A stretch of 47,794 nucleotides of DNA from Streptomyces sp. SM11 (GTDB lineage: Bacteria > Actinomycetota > Actinomycetes > Streptomycetales > Streptomycetaceae). Below, in pieces: positions 25,251-34,692 of the stretch. The translations under genes and the position numbers were made by a program. Location: positions 1 to 47,794 of the forward strand of contig NZ_NEUE01000171.1 in the NCBI RefSeq assembly GCF_002910905.1. The letters are read 5' to 3'. Numbering within the stretch: position 1 is the first letter of the stretch; the number at the start of each line of letters is the position of its first letter. Under the pieces are notes generated by a model. That model did no database searches, was not told where the DNA came from, and was given only the letters and a program-made list of their open reading frames with translations.

Positions 25251-27191
25251 ATGGCGAGCGGTCGCAAGGCGGAACGGACCGGGGCGGTGGCAGCGGGGTT
25301 GCGGCGCAAGGTGGTGTACGTGATTCCCGGTGTTCTGGTGGGGGCGGTTCTCTCCGGGGCGTCCGCTCTTCCCGCGTCAGCCTCTCTCCTCCCACCACTA
25401 GAAGGACAGGGGAGCAGTTGTGGCCGTCCGGCGTCGGCGCCGACGGCCCGTCAGACGGCATCGGTCGACGGGCGAGGGACACCCGCGGGGGAAGACATGC
25501 TGGGGACTGAGATCCGCTCTTCGCTGGACCTGGAGTGCCCGGGCGAGGTCGAGGGCGAGGTCGGGAGCGCGAGGGCCGGGGGCGACGTGGTAGCGCCCTC
25601 TGGCTCCCCGGCGGGAGCGATCGGGCGCGGTGAGCGGAGGGAGGGGCGGCCTGGGACATCGGGGGAGGGGCGTGGCAGAGGAGGCGGGAACACGCAGGAG
25701 GAGGCGGGCGATGGCCGGGATGGCAACCCGGGCTGGGAAGAGAACCCGACGACGGACGCGACCCGGCCGGTTCGGATTCCTGATGCGGCTGACCTGAAGG
25801 TCCTGTCGTCAGCGGGACGCCGGGCGGCTGGCCCCGCCCGGGCCAGCGCCGTTGCGCCCGGGGAATCCTTCGACTACCGGATCAAGGTGGTCAACCACGG
25901 ACCCGCGCCGGCCAGGAACGCCACCGCTACCGACGAACTGCCACCGGCGTTGTCCTTCGTCGGCTCGAAGGACGGCTGTACCGCTGTAGGACAGCGGGTG
26001 ACCTGTGGTCCGGTGGCGAGACTCGGCCCAGGAGAGACGACCTCGTGGGTCATCACCGTCCGGCTGGACCCTGCGTATACCGGCGACGGTTCGGACATCC
26101 TCAACCAGGCCACGGCCCTGTCGGAGACCTACGATCCGGACATGACCAACAACACCGGCCCGCACCCGGGTGCCGGTCCGCCCGGCGGGACGGTGGAGCG
26201 CCCGCGGGCCGATCTCGCAGTGACCAAGGAGTTCGTGGGTGCGGATCCGGTGGTTCCGGGGACGGTCTTCGCCTACACCCTCACCGCGCGGAACCACGGG
26301 CCGTCGCAGGCTGCCGGCATTTCGGTGACCGACGACCTTCCCGACGCGCTGTCCTTCGTGGACTCCCCGGACGGCTGCACGGGCGAGTCCGGTGCGTACG
26401 GCGGGACCGTCGTCTGTCCCGAGAGCGCGACCCTCGCCCCGGACCGGCGCGTGGCGTTCACGGTCCGCGTCAAGCTGCACCCGGACTACGTCGGTGACGG
26501 ATCCGACCTGGTCAACCGGGCCCGAACCGGTGCCGGGACCGATGACCCGAACCCGTCCAACAACACCGTCGAGCTTGCCGGGCTTCCGGGCGAGGGCGGA
26601 GGTCCCGCCCGGGCGTCGGCGGACCTCGTGCTCGGGAAGCGGTACGAACTCGCGGACGGCGCCGATGCGGTTACGCCGGGCGAGACCTACGCCTACGTGA
26701 TGACGATCCGGAACGAGGGCCCGTCCACCGCCCGGGACGTCGCCGTCACGGATCCGCTGCCCCGGGCCCTGTCGTTCGTCGGTTCGCCGGACGGCTGTAC
26801 GGCGGAGGGGGGCACGGTCACCTGCGGTGGCTCGGACCGTCTCGCCCCGGGCGAGACAGCCGAGTACCGCTTCACGGTGGGGCTGGCCCGGGACTTCGAC
26901 GGCGACTGTGCCGCGGTCGACAACACCGCCCGGGTGACCTCCGCGGTGCACGACCCCGATCCGGGGAACGACGTCGCGACCGTGGGGAAGGCGACGCCCA
27001 GCGCCGTCGGTGGCTGTGGTGTGCCCATCCGTCCGCTGCCCACTCCGTCGCCGTCACCCACGCCCGACCACGACCACATGCTCCCGGACACCGGGGGCGG
27101 GGTCCCCGGGTGGCTGCCGTGGACGTCAGGGCTGGCGCTCGCCGCAGGCACCGGACTGGTGCTTCACGTCCGTCGGCGGCGTCGGGCCTGA
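25251..27191 (+). CDS. DUF11-repeat surface protein with LPDTG sortase signal
   Basis: A 646-residue secreted protein. The signal peptide is RRKVVYVIPGVLVGAVLSGASALPASASL. A Gly/Arg/Glu-rich low-complexity stretch follows to about residue 180. Three DUF11/conserved-repeat domains come next (about 180-310, 320-440 and 450-575), each with the pattern NHGPxxARN...LPxALSFVGSxDGCT...DPxxxNNT. The C-terminus is MLPDTGGG (LPDTG at 611-615), a hydrophobic helix and RRRRRA, a complete cell-wall sorting signal. It is the first of three consecutive DUF11 genes. Its role is probably structural or adhesive at the cell surface; no enzymatic motif is visible. Confidence 0.85.
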   Translation: MASGRKAERTGAVAAGLRRKVVYVIPGVLVGAVLSGASALPASASLLPPLEGQGSSCGRPASAPTARQTASVDGRGTPAGEDMLGTEIRSSLDLECPGEVEGEVGSARAGGDVVAPSGSPAGAIGRGERREGRPGTSGEGRGRGGGNTQEEAGDGRDGNPGWEENPTTDATRPVRIPDAADLKVLSSAGRRAAGPARASAVAPGESFDYRIKVVNHGPAPARNATATDELPPALSFVGSKDGCTAVGQRVTCGPVARLGPGETTSWVITVRLDPAYTGDGSDILNQATALSETYDPDMTNNTGPHPGAGPPGGTVERPRADLAVTKEFVGADPVVPGTVFAYTLTARNHGPSQAAGISVTDDLPDALSFVDSPDGCTGESGAYGGTVVCPESATLAPDRRVAFTVRVKLHPDYVGDGSDLVNRARTGAGTDDPNPSNNTVELAGLPGEGGGPARASADLVLGKRYELADGADAVTPGETYAYVMTIRNEGPSTARDVAVTDPLPRALSFVGSPDGCTAEGGTVTCGGSDRLAPGETAEYRFTVGLARDFDGDCAAVDNTARVTSAVHDPDPGNDVATVGKATPSAVGGCGVPIRPLPTPSPSPTPDHDHMLPDTGGGVPGWLPWTSGLALAAGTGLVLHVRRRRRA

Positions 27192-27260
27192 GCACCCGGA
27201 CAGCCCGGACAGACCGTCGCACGACCGGTGCGGCTGCTCCACACCCCCTTCCCACGCATG

Positions 27261-27280
27261 CCCTGGCCGGCCGGCCAGGG
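27261..27280. repeat. Perfect 20-bp palindrome upstream of second DUF11 gene
   Basis: CCCTGGCCGG is followed at once by its reverse complement CCGGCCAGGG. The palindrome ends 24 bp before the start codon at 27305. A comparable hairpin ends 23 bp before the third DUF11 gene. It may be an attenuator, a processing site or a protein-binding site. There is no T-tract. Confidence 0.6.
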
Positions 27281-27304
27281 CGGAGAGAACAGGAAGCGAT
27301 CCCG

Positions 27305-29461
27305 ATGGCAACAAGGAGATCCTGTAGGCCACTGCGCTGGCTGGCGGGTGTGATCGCGTGCGCGCTGCCGTTGTGGGGTGCCACTCCGGCTGCTGCTGTT
27401 GCTGCTGCGGCGCCGCAGCTTGAGGTGACCTCGACGCGTGCGGCCGGGCCGACGGCCGAGGGGCGTATGGTCCCGCCGGGCGGCCTGGTCACGTACACGC
27501 TCACGGTGACGAACAAGGGCCCGTCGGTGGCGAGGAACGTCACCGCGACCGACACGCTCCCCGCGAACATCACCTTCGATTCCTCGAAGGACGGCTGCAC
27601 GGCCGTGGGCCAGAAGGTCAGCTGCGGCCCGGAGCCGGAGCTCGCGGTCGGCAAGACGAAGACCTGGACCTTCGTCGCCCGGCTCAGCCCCTCCTACGAC
27701 GGCACCGGCGACGATCTCGGGAACGCGGCCACGACCGACTCGGACGCCACCGACCCCGACAAGGAGAACAACACCAACGACCCCGTCATCCCGCCCGGCC
27801 CCTTCGATCCCAAGGCCGACCTGGTCGCCACCAAATCGGTGGCGCAGACTGAGCCCGCGGTACCGGGCGAGGAGTTCGCTTACACGGTCACGGTCACCAA
27901 CAAGGGACCCTCCGATGCCCGGAACGTCAAGGCCACCGACACGCTCCCGAGGCTCCTGAACTACGTGTCTTCCGCGGACGAGTGCACCGAGTCGCAGCAG
28001 AAGGTGACCTGTGGCCCGGACCCGGTGCTGGCCCCCGGCGCATCGGTGAGCTGGACGTTCAGAGTTCAGCTCGACCCGTCGTACACCGGGGACGGCAAGG
28101 ACCTGCCCAACACGGCCACGGCGGGCTCCGACACTCCTGACCCGGACACCCGGAACAACACCTCGGACCAGGTCTACCCCCGGGTCGACACCCCCGAGGC
28201 GGATCTGAGGATCGACAAGACCACCGTCACCGACACTCCGGTGTCCCCTGGCGAGACCTTCCAGTACGCGGTGCGGGTCACCAACGACGGCCCCTCCCGC
28301 GCCGAGAGCGTCAGCGTCAGCGACACCCTGCCGACGCCGCTGTCCTTCGTCTCCCCCGCCGACGGCTGCACGGCCCTCGGCCAGCGGGTCAGCTGCGGCA
28401 CCCTTCCCACCCTCGACTCAGGTGCGTCCAAGACCTGGATCTTCACCGTCAAGCTGGACTCCGGTTACACGGGCGACGGCTCGGACATCCAGAACATCGC
28501 GACCGTCACCTCCGAGACGGACGATCCCGACGAGACCAACAACACCAGTAAGCCCGCCGGGCCGCCCGGCGACAGGGTCAACCCTCCCACGGCGGACCTC
28601 AGCGTCACCAAGGAGCCGGTGGGCGACACCCCGCCCGTACCCGGCAAGGAGTTCCAGTACCACATCACCGTGTCCAACGACGGCCCGTCCGCGGACGCGC
28701 ACAGCGTGACCCTCACCGACAGACTGCCCAAGGAACTGACCTACGTCTCCTCCACCCCGTCCGGCTGTACCTACGACGGCGACATCGTCCGCTGTGCCAG
28801 GAGCACACCGCTGAAGGTGGGCGAGAAGGCCGAGTACCTGCTGACGGTCAAGCTGGACCCCTCCTACACCGGCGACGGCACGGAGATCGTCAACAGCGCC
28901 ACGGTCACCGCCGCGAACATCGACCCCAACGGCGACAACGACTCCAGCACCGCACCGCTGCCCAGCGGCAAGTCCGGCGACCCCAGCGCTGATCTGAAGG
29001 CCGGCAAGAAGCTCGGCAGCGACTCGCCGGTCTCGCCCGGCGAGACCTTCCCCTACGAAATCACGGTCACCAACCAGGGCCCGTCGGAGGCCAAGCAGGT
29101 CAAGGCGACCGACACCCTGACGGAGAACCTCTCCTTCGACCACTCGCCGAGCGGCTGCACTGCCGCAGGGAGGACCGTTACCTGCGGACCCGAGACCACA
29201 CTCGGACCGGACGAGTCCAAGACGTGGATCGTCTGGGTGAAACTCGCACCCGACTACACCGGAAACGGTGACGACATCGTCAACACCGCCACCGTCTCCT
29301 CCGATACGGCCGACCCCGACAGCGGCAACGACTCCAGCACGGTCACCGGCGTACCAGGAAGCAAGGTCGACGAGGCCAAGGCCGACCTCGAAGTGGACAA
29401 GGAGGCCGCCGAGAACAAGGAAGGAACAGCAGTGTCCGGCACGTCCCGCACAGTCCGGTAG
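27305..29461 (+). CDS. Secreted protein with five DUF11 repeats, no anchor
   Basis: 718 residues. The ATG at 27305 has AGGAAG 9 nt upstream and is followed by a signal peptide (RWLAGVIACALPLWGATPAAAVAAAA); the frame is open further upstream but without a signal. Five DUF11 domains of about 125 residues follow, with nearly identical motifs (TNKGPSxARN, DTLP, DGCTAxGQ, YTGDGxD, DPDxxNNT). The protein stops 33 residues into what looks like the start of a sixth unit (KADLEVDKEAAENK) and has no LPxTG or transmembrane end. It is either released or C-terminally truncated. Confidence 0.82.
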   Translation: MATRRSCRPLRWLAGVIACALPLWGATPAAAVAAAAPQLEVTSTRAAGPTAEGRMVPPGGLVTYTLTVTNKGPSVARNVTATDTLPANITFDSSKDGCTAVGQKVSCGPEPELAVGKTKTWTFVARLSPSYDGTGDDLGNAATTDSDATDPDKENNTNDPVIPPGPFDPKADLVATKSVAQTEPAVPGEEFAYTVTVTNKGPSDARNVKATDTLPRLLNYVSSADECTESQQKVTCGPDPVLAPGASVSWTFRVQLDPSYTGDGKDLPNTATAGSDTPDPDTRNNTSDQVYPRVDTPEADLRIDKTTVTDTPVSPGETFQYAVRVTNDGPSRAESVSVSDTLPTPLSFVSPADGCTALGQRVSCGTLPTLDSGASKTWIFTVKLDSGYTGDGSDIQNIATVTSETDDPDETNNTSKPAGPPGDRVNPPTADLSVTKEPVGDTPPVPGKEFQYHITVSNDGPSADAHSVTLTDRLPKELTYVSSTPSGCTYDGDIVRCARSTPLKVGEKAEYLLTVKLDPSYTGDGTEIVNSATVTAANIDPNGDNDSSTAPLPSGKSGDPSADLKAGKKLGSDSPVSPGETFPYEITVTNQGPSEAKQVKATDTLTENLSFDHSPSGCTAAGRTVTCGPETTLGPDESKTWIVWVKLAPDYTGNGDDIVNTATVSSDTADPDSGNDSSTVTGVPGSKVDEAKADLEVDKEAAENKEGTAVSGTSRTVR

Positions 29462-29502
29462 GAACTGACGGACAACGGCGGAACATCGACCGCTCATGCG
29501 AC

Positions 29503-29530
29503 AGCCCCGGCCGGGAAACCGGCCGGGGCT
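29503..29530 (+). terminator. Strong GNRA-loop hairpin between DUF11 genes
   Basis: AGCCCCGGCCGG (29503-29514), loop GAAA, then the perfect complement (29519-29530) form a 12-bp, nearly all-GC stem. No T-tract follows, and the ribosome-binding site GAGGAG begins 5 nt later. It may act as an actinobacterial T-less terminator/attenuator or as a translational control element of the next gene. Confidence 0.6.
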
Positions 29531-29553
29531 CCCGGCGAGGAGACGGCTTCAAC

Positions 29554-31347
29554 GTGGAGAACACCTCATCAGGAACACGACGGCACGGACGCACCGCGCG
29601 GTTCCCCCGCATCCTGGCGGCGCTGTGCACGGTGGCACTCACGGCCATCACCCTGGGCGCCGCCGCCCCCGGTCAGTCCCTCGCCCCAGGACCTCCGGGC
29701 CCACCCGTCTTCGCCGACAGCGCACAGGCCGAGCTCCGGATGGCGGACGCCACCTTTCCCGTGCACGAGCCGTTCGACAGCTCCAGCGGCATCGGCACCA
29801 CCTCCGGCAACGCCACCTACGTCAAGGACGGCTGGCTCCGGCTGACCAGCACTTCGACCAGCCAAGCGGGCTCATGGAGGATGAACGACTCCTTCTCTTC
29901 CGGACTCGGCTTCCTGGCCGAGTTCAGCTATGCCTCCTGGGGCGGCCGGGCGTACAACGGCAAGCGCGGTGACGGGCTCGCCTTCTTCCTCGCGAACGGC
30001 ACTGCTGCCAACGGCGTCGGTCAGTTCGGCGGGGCCCTGGGCTACTCCTGCTCGCGGAGCACCTCCAGCTGGCTCACCAACGCCTGCCGGGACAACGGAC
30101 TGCCCGGCGCCTACCTCGGCCTCGGATTCGACGAGTTCGGCAACTTCTCCGACAAGCTGGTCGGCAACGGCGGACCGGGCACCGCGCCCAACCGGGTCGT
30201 GGTCCGCGGCGGCGGCAACGGCACCACCGGCTACCGGTACGCCACCTCAGCCGCCGGACCCGGCGGCACCGTCGAGACCGCGAGCCAGGGCGACTACCGC
30301 ACCGTCCGCGTGCTCCTCCTCCCCACCGGCGACAAGGTGCTGCTCTCCGTCTGGTCCGACACCGGACCCGGCACCGCGACGCAGAAGCTGATCACGGACT
30401 TCGACGTCACGGCGATCACCGACCAGCCCTCGCTGCCTTCCACCCTCAGGATCGGCTTCTCGGCCTCCACCGGCGGGGCCACCAACAACCACGACATCGG
30501 CGACCTCAAGGTCAACGCCCCCGTCAACCTGTCGATCAGCAAGACCGGTGCGCCGACCTCGGTCCCGGCCGGATCCGGCAAGGTCACCTACACGGTCAAG
30601 GTCGGCAACGACGCCACCAACGGCGTCACCGGTGCCCGGGTCCGTGACGCTGTTCCCGGGCTGACGGGAGTGACCTGGACGTGCACGGCTGCCGCCGGCA
30701 GCAGCTGCGGCACCGCCACCGGCAGTGGCCCTCTGGACACCACAGTGAACCTGGCACGCAGTGGGTCCGCGACCTACACCGTCACCGGCACCGCCCCGCC
30801 CTCGCCGACCACCCTGACCAACACGGCGACGGTCACCGCCCCGGACGACCGGTTGGACCTCGATCCCGCCGACAACTCCGCCTCCACGACAACCACTGTT
30901 ACGGAGGGACCCGCCGACATCGCGGCGGAGAAGCAGGCGGCGGGGGAGGGGCCGGTGGCCCCGGGAGAGACATTCCGCTACACCCTCACGGCCGTCAACA
31001 AGGGCCCCGCCGACGCCACCGATGTCTCCGTCGAGGACACCCTTCCGGCCAAGCTCATCTTCCTGGCGTCGCCCAACGGCTGCACTGCCCGCAGCGGGCA
31101 GACCATCACCTGCCCGAAGAGGAGCGCGCTCGCGGTGGGGCGGTCCACGAGCTGGACCATCGAGGTCCGGCTCGACCCCGGGTACGAGGGCAACGGCAGC
31201 GACGTACGAAACACCGTCACCGCCACCGCACGGCAGAGCGACCCCGTGCCCGGCAACAACACCAGCGCCGCCGTCGGCCCGCCCGGCGGCGTCACCGGGG
31301 CCAAAGCGGACCTGACGCTATTTAAGAAAGCCGAGGCCGGTAGCTGA
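29554..31347 (+). CDS. Secreted lectin-like (L-type) domain protein with DUF11 repeats
   Basis: 597 residues, GTG start with GAGGAGA 10 nt upstream. A signal peptide (RILAALCTVALTAITLGAAAPGQ) is followed by an L-type-lectin/concanavalin-like domain at about 65-325, with YVKDGWLRLT, GDGLAFFLANGT and GAYLGLGFDEFGNF. Two DUF11-like domains lie at about 325-450 and 455-585. The C-terminus stops just after KADLTLFKKAEAGS, the first strand of another repeat, exactly as in the gene upstream. It has no cell-wall anchor. It probably binds a glycan outside the cell; ligand unknown. Confidence 0.8.
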   Translation: MENTSSGTRRHGRTARFPRILAALCTVALTAITLGAAAPGQSLAPGPPGPPVFADSAQAELRMADATFPVHEPFDSSSGIGTTSGNATYVKDGWLRLTSTSTSQAGSWRMNDSFSSGLGFLAEFSYASWGGRAYNGKRGDGLAFFLANGTAANGVGQFGGALGYSCSRSTSSWLTNACRDNGLPGAYLGLGFDEFGNFSDKLVGNGGPGTAPNRVVVRGGGNGTTGYRYATSAAGPGGTVETASQGDYRTVRVLLLPTGDKVLLSVWSDTGPGTATQKLITDFDVTAITDQPSLPSTLRIGFSASTGGATNNHDIGDLKVNAPVNLSISKTGAPTSVPAGSGKVTYTVKVGNDATNGVTGARVRDAVPGLTGVTWTCTAAAGSSCGTATGSGPLDTTVNLARSGSATYTVTGTAPPSPTTLTNTATVTAPDDRLDLDPADNSASTTTTVTEGPADIAAEKQAAGEGPVAPGETFRYTLTAVNKGPADATDVSVEDTLPAKLIFLASPNGCTARSGQTITCPKRSALAVGRSTSWTIEVRLDPGYEGNGSDVRNTVTATARQSDPVPGNNTSAAVGPPGGVTGAKADLTLFKKAEAGS

Positions 31348-31486
31348 GGCCGTCAGAGGCGGGAAGAACATCCAGCCGCGCTGATCTGTCCCAGGAGCCA
31401 CCGTTCAACGCCCGTACCTGGTCGGGCAGCTTCACGTCGGCGGCCCGCCGGGCGGCCCGGTCCGCGACTGTCCGGCGCCAGTAGTG

Positions 31487-31728
31487 GTCAGGCCGCCTCG
31501 CGAGCGGCCGAGTCCACGATTGTCCGGCTCGACGCTGATCCCGCCGGGGCGGCTCCTTCTGAAGGATCCCTTTCCGCGCCGCGGCAGCGTGCTGATGAGT
31601 CCGACTGACGGTGGAGTCTACGTTGAGGTCCCAGGTGATGAGCTCCTCGACGTCGGCTTGAGCCTTGGAGAGATCTGCGAAGACCTGCGGCCAGGTGCCG
31701 TCCTCCTGCCAGCGGCGGCATTCGGGTG
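31487..31728 (-). pseudogene. IS5-family OrfA (DUF4096-type) fragment
   Basis: The minus strand reads CRRWQEDGTWPQVFADLSKA, then VEELITWDLNVDSTVSRTHQHAAAARKG, the second half of the first ORF of a Streptomyces IS5-type element. The start, the rest of the transposase and the terminal repeats are missing. It fills most of the gap between the lectin and amine-oxidase genes. Confidence 0.65.
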
Positions 31729-31791
31729 AACTCGTGGGTTCGGGACCTCGCCGTCGAAGCCCGGGCGCGAGGGGGTGCGAGGCTGGCCGCC

Positions 31792-33669
31792 ATGTTCAGC
31801 CGTCGTACGTTCTTCAACGTCTCAGGAGTGGCACTGGCCGGTACGGCAGCGGCGACCGCCCGGCCCGCTGCCGCTGTGAACCGTTCCGCACGGACAGGGC
31901 CCGGACCTGACCACGCCCGCTCCGAGGCTGCCCTCAGCATGGCCCGCCGCGTGCTGCTCACGGACGACGAGCACACCGACCTGACCCTGCAGTACCTGAG
32001 ACTCCTGACCGGAAGTGCCCGTCTGCCCGGTAAGGGCAGGAGGCGGGTGATCGTCGTGGGTGCCGGCGTCGCCGGACTGACCTGTGCCCGCCTGCTGACG
32101 GCAGCCGGTCACGATGTGCGAGTGCTGGAGGCCAACGGCAACCGGATCGGCGGACGGGTCAAGACCTTCCGGGGGAAGGTCTGGCAGGATCCGCGGTTGC
32201 GGGCCGAGGCGGGGGCCATGCGCATCCCCTCCACTCACGTCCTCACCCTCGCACTCGCGGACTCGCTCGGCGTGGCACGCAGGCCCTTCCACCAGGTGGA
32301 CGTACCTCCTTCCCCGGACATCAGCCCGGGCACCAGCCGTGTCTCCTACCGCTCCTGGACCGGGGAACTGTTCAGCACCGGCAACAAGAAGCCCTATCAG
32401 GTCGGTCCGGGCCTGGGCAGCCGACTCCTGCACGTCAACGGCCAGACCGTGACCAAGGCGGAGTACCTGCGCGATCCACGGCCGGTCAACAAGAGCTTCG
32501 GATGGGACAGTGCGACACCGGCGTCGCAAGCGTGGGCCCAGGCGGTGGAGAAGACCCGCGCCTACACCCAGACGCGGAACGCGGACGGAACGTGGTCGGA
32601 CATGCCCATCGTGGACCGGGTCGAAGGCATGGCCCGGCTCCTGGACGACCTCGACGACATGTCGCTGCACCAGTACCTCACCGACATCGCTGGATGGGGC
32701 ACCGCCCAGATCCAGGCTGTGGGAACCCTGGAGAACCTCACCAGCCGACTCTCCTACGGGCTGCTGCACTCCGCCCTCGACGCGGTGGACATCAACCCTG
32801 CCGTGACGTACTTCGAGTTCACCGGCGGCACCGACACCCTCCCCCGTGCCCTGGCCCGCGGCCTGCGTATCGAAACGGGCCGGGTCCTGACCAGTGTCGC
32901 CTGGCACGAACGCGGGGTCACGGTCCACGCGGCGCCCGAGACCGGCCCGGAGGACGAAGCCCTCCACGGCGGCACTGGCGAACCGAGATATACCTACGAT
33001 GCCGATGCCGTCGTCCTGGCCGTTCCCTTCGCCGCGCTACGGCACGTCACCTTTGACCCGATCCTGCCCTACGGCAAACGACGCGCCATCATCGAACTCC
33101 ACCATGACACGGCCCACAAGGTCCTCATCGAGTTCACCCGCCGCTGGTGGGAATGGGACGAGGACACCTGGAAGGCAGAACTCGGCAGCGCCTACCGGCC
33201 CGCTCCGCACGGCCCGGCCGTCCCGGCCATCGGCGGAGGCTGCGTCTCCGACGAAGCCAGCCGGTTCGTCTACTTCCCCTCCCACCCCTCAGACCACGAC
33301 TCCCCCGGCGGGGTCGTCCTAGCCGCGTACAACTGGGCCGGCGACGCACTGCGCTTCGACGCCCTGACCCCCCATGACCGGCACACCGAAGCCCTCGACC
33401 ACCTCACGGCCCTCTACGGCGAACGCATCCGCAGATACGCCACCGACCGCTGCGTCTCCCAGTCCTGGCTGCGGAACCGCTGGGCCTTGGGCGAGGCTGT
33501 CATCGAAACACCGGGACAGCTCCTCAGCCTCGGACCGCACGTGTCCACACCCGTCGGCGGCACCCTCTACTTCGCCGGCGACCACTGCCAGCCGCGCTAC
33601 CACGCCTGGATCGCGGGAGCCATCGCCTCGGGAACCGAAGCAGCACTCCAGGTCGCCCATGCTCAATGA
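31792..33669 (+). CDS. Tat-exported flavin amine oxidase (L-amino acid oxidase-like)
   Basis: A 625-residue flavoenzyme. The N-terminus MFSRRTFFNVSGVALAGTAA is a twin-arginine signal, so it should be exported folded with FAD. The dinucleotide fold is RRVIVVGAGVAGLTCARLL (GxGxxG at 90-95), followed by EANGNRIGGRVKTF. The C-terminal FAD contact is GTLYFAGDHCQPRYHAWIAGAI. The length and layout fit the L-amino-acid oxidase/monoamine oxidase superfamily, which makes a 2-oxo acid, ammonia and H2O2 from an amino acid. The ATG at 31792 was chosen for the Tat motif. Its 3' end overlaps the following Pro-rich gene by 11 bp. The substrate is unknown. Confidence 0.85.
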   Translation: MFSRRTFFNVSGVALAGTAAATARPAAAVNRSARTGPGPDHARSEAALSMARRVLLTDDEHTDLTLQYLRLLTGSARLPGKGRRRVIVVGAGVAGLTCARLLTAAGHDVRVLEANGNRIGGRVKTFRGKVWQDPRLRAEAGAMRIPSTHVLTLALADSLGVARRPFHQVDVPPSPDISPGTSRVSYRSWTGELFSTGNKKPYQVGPGLGSRLLHVNGQTVTKAEYLRDPRPVNKSFGWDSATPASQAWAQAVEKTRAYTQTRNADGTWSDMPIVDRVEGMARLLDDLDDMSLHQYLTDIAGWGTAQIQAVGTLENLTSRLSYGLLHSALDAVDINPAVTYFEFTGGTDTLPRALARGLRIETGRVLTSVAWHERGVTVHAAPETGPEDEALHGGTGEPRYTYDADAVVLAVPFAALRHVTFDPILPYGKRRAIIELHHDTAHKVLIEFTRRWWEWDEDTWKAELGSAYRPAPHGPAVPAIGGGCVSDEASRFVYFPSHPSDHDSPGGVVLAAYNWAGDALRFDALTPHDRHTEALDHLTALYGERIRRYATDRCVSQSWLRNRWALGEAVIETPGQLLSLGPHVSTPVGGTLYFAGDHCQPRYHAWIAGAIASGTEAALQVAHAQ

Positions 33670-34321
33670 CACCGGCCAGAGGGGCGGTACCCCCCAGCCG
33701 CCGCATCAGCCGCACTGCACACCCGACAGCCCCACCGCCACGCCCTCAGCCACCCCGGCCACGCCGCTTCCCACATCCCCGGCACCACCGTCGCCCACCA
33801 TCGCCCCCACACCGACCCCCTCGCTCTCACCCACCCCCACTCCCAAGCCCTTTCCCACACCCACCACGGCGACACCGCCCCCAGCAGCGACGACCGCGCC
33901 CGGCACGCCGCCTTCCCTGCCCGATCCCGAAGGCTCGACCGCGATCGTCCAGCCCTCGCTTCCAGCACCACAGGCACCACAGGACCCGGTAGCACCTTCC
34001 GCTGTACTCGCCGTGGCACTGCCACAACCCGCGACCATCCAGCGCGTGGAAACCGAACCTTCCACGACGGAGGTGCTGCGCGAAGACCCTCCCCTTCCCA
34101 CGCAGAGCAGCGACGCGACAGCATCGCCCGTACCGACGACGGTGGCCCTGGCGCAGGTACAGACATCGGGGGAAGCGACCCCGATCGCAAGGATCGGCCC
34201 ACCCGAGGATGAACCCACATCCGACCTCCTGGCCATCCTGGCCGTGCTTCTTCTGATCGTGATCATCATTCCCGCCGCCGCTGCGGCGGCATCATCCACG
34301 GGAAGCGGGAAGAAACGTTGA
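33659..34321 (+). CDS. Pro/Thr-rich protein with C-terminal membrane anchor
   Basis: 220 residues, nearly all Pro, Thr, Ser and Ala up to about residue 185. One long hydrophobic helix (LLAILAVLLLIVIIIPAAAAAA) and a basic tail (SGKKR) follow. There is no N-terminal signal. It looks like a tail-anchored protein whose Pro-rich part spans the wall or is cytoplasmic. It overlaps the amine oxidase (11 bp) and the next gene (TTGA), so the three form an operon. I recognise no family. Confidence 0.6.
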   Translation: MLNDTGQRGGTPQPPHQPHCTPDSPTATPSATPATPLPTSPAPPSPTIAPTPTPSLSPTPTPKPFPTPTTATPPPAATTAPGTPPSLPDPEGSTAIVQPSLPAPQAPQDPVAPSAVLAVALPQPATIQRVETEPSTTEVLREDPPLPTQSSDATASPVPTTVALAQVQTSGEATPIARIGPPEDEPTSDLLAILAVLLLIVIIIPAAAAAASSTGSGKKR

Positions 34322-34692
34322 CCCTGGCCCTGATGGCAGTCCCCGCCCTGACGGTTCTTTACAGCATCGGGCTTCTCGTCGCGATCGGCCGGCACCCCGA
34401 CGACGACTCCACACCGCACGCCGCGCTGACCGCGATCCCGAACGTCCTGTCCGCGGTCTTCATTCTGCTGTCGAGCTTCGAAGTCGTCACCGGCTGGGCG
34501 AACCGCACCGCGACACACCCCATCAAGCCCCCGCCGATCGTGTTCGTCGTGGATGTCGTCGCGGCCGGGGCGCTGCTTGCCTACCCCGCGCTGGCCGGGC
34601 TCCCCAACACTCGCCGGCACAGGGTCCTGCTTGGCCTGTTCGCCCTGCCCGTCGGCGCGATCCTGAGCCTCGCCTGGCACCTCCAGCACTGA
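34318..34692 (+). CDS. Small membrane protein of unknown function
   Basis: 124 residues with four hydrophobic segments (about 2-22, 38-58, 72-92 and 102-120). The proposed start is TTG at 34318, overlapping the previous stop (TTGA); an internal ATG at 34333 is an alternative. It is the last gene of the amine-oxidase operon. I do not recognise a domain. Confidence 0.55.
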   Translation: MTLALMAVPALTVLYSIGLLVAIGRHPDDDSTPHAALTAIPNVLSAVFILLSSFEVVTGWANRTATHPIKPPPIVFVVDVVAAGALLAYPALAGLPNTRRHRVLLGLFALPVGAILSLAWHLQH

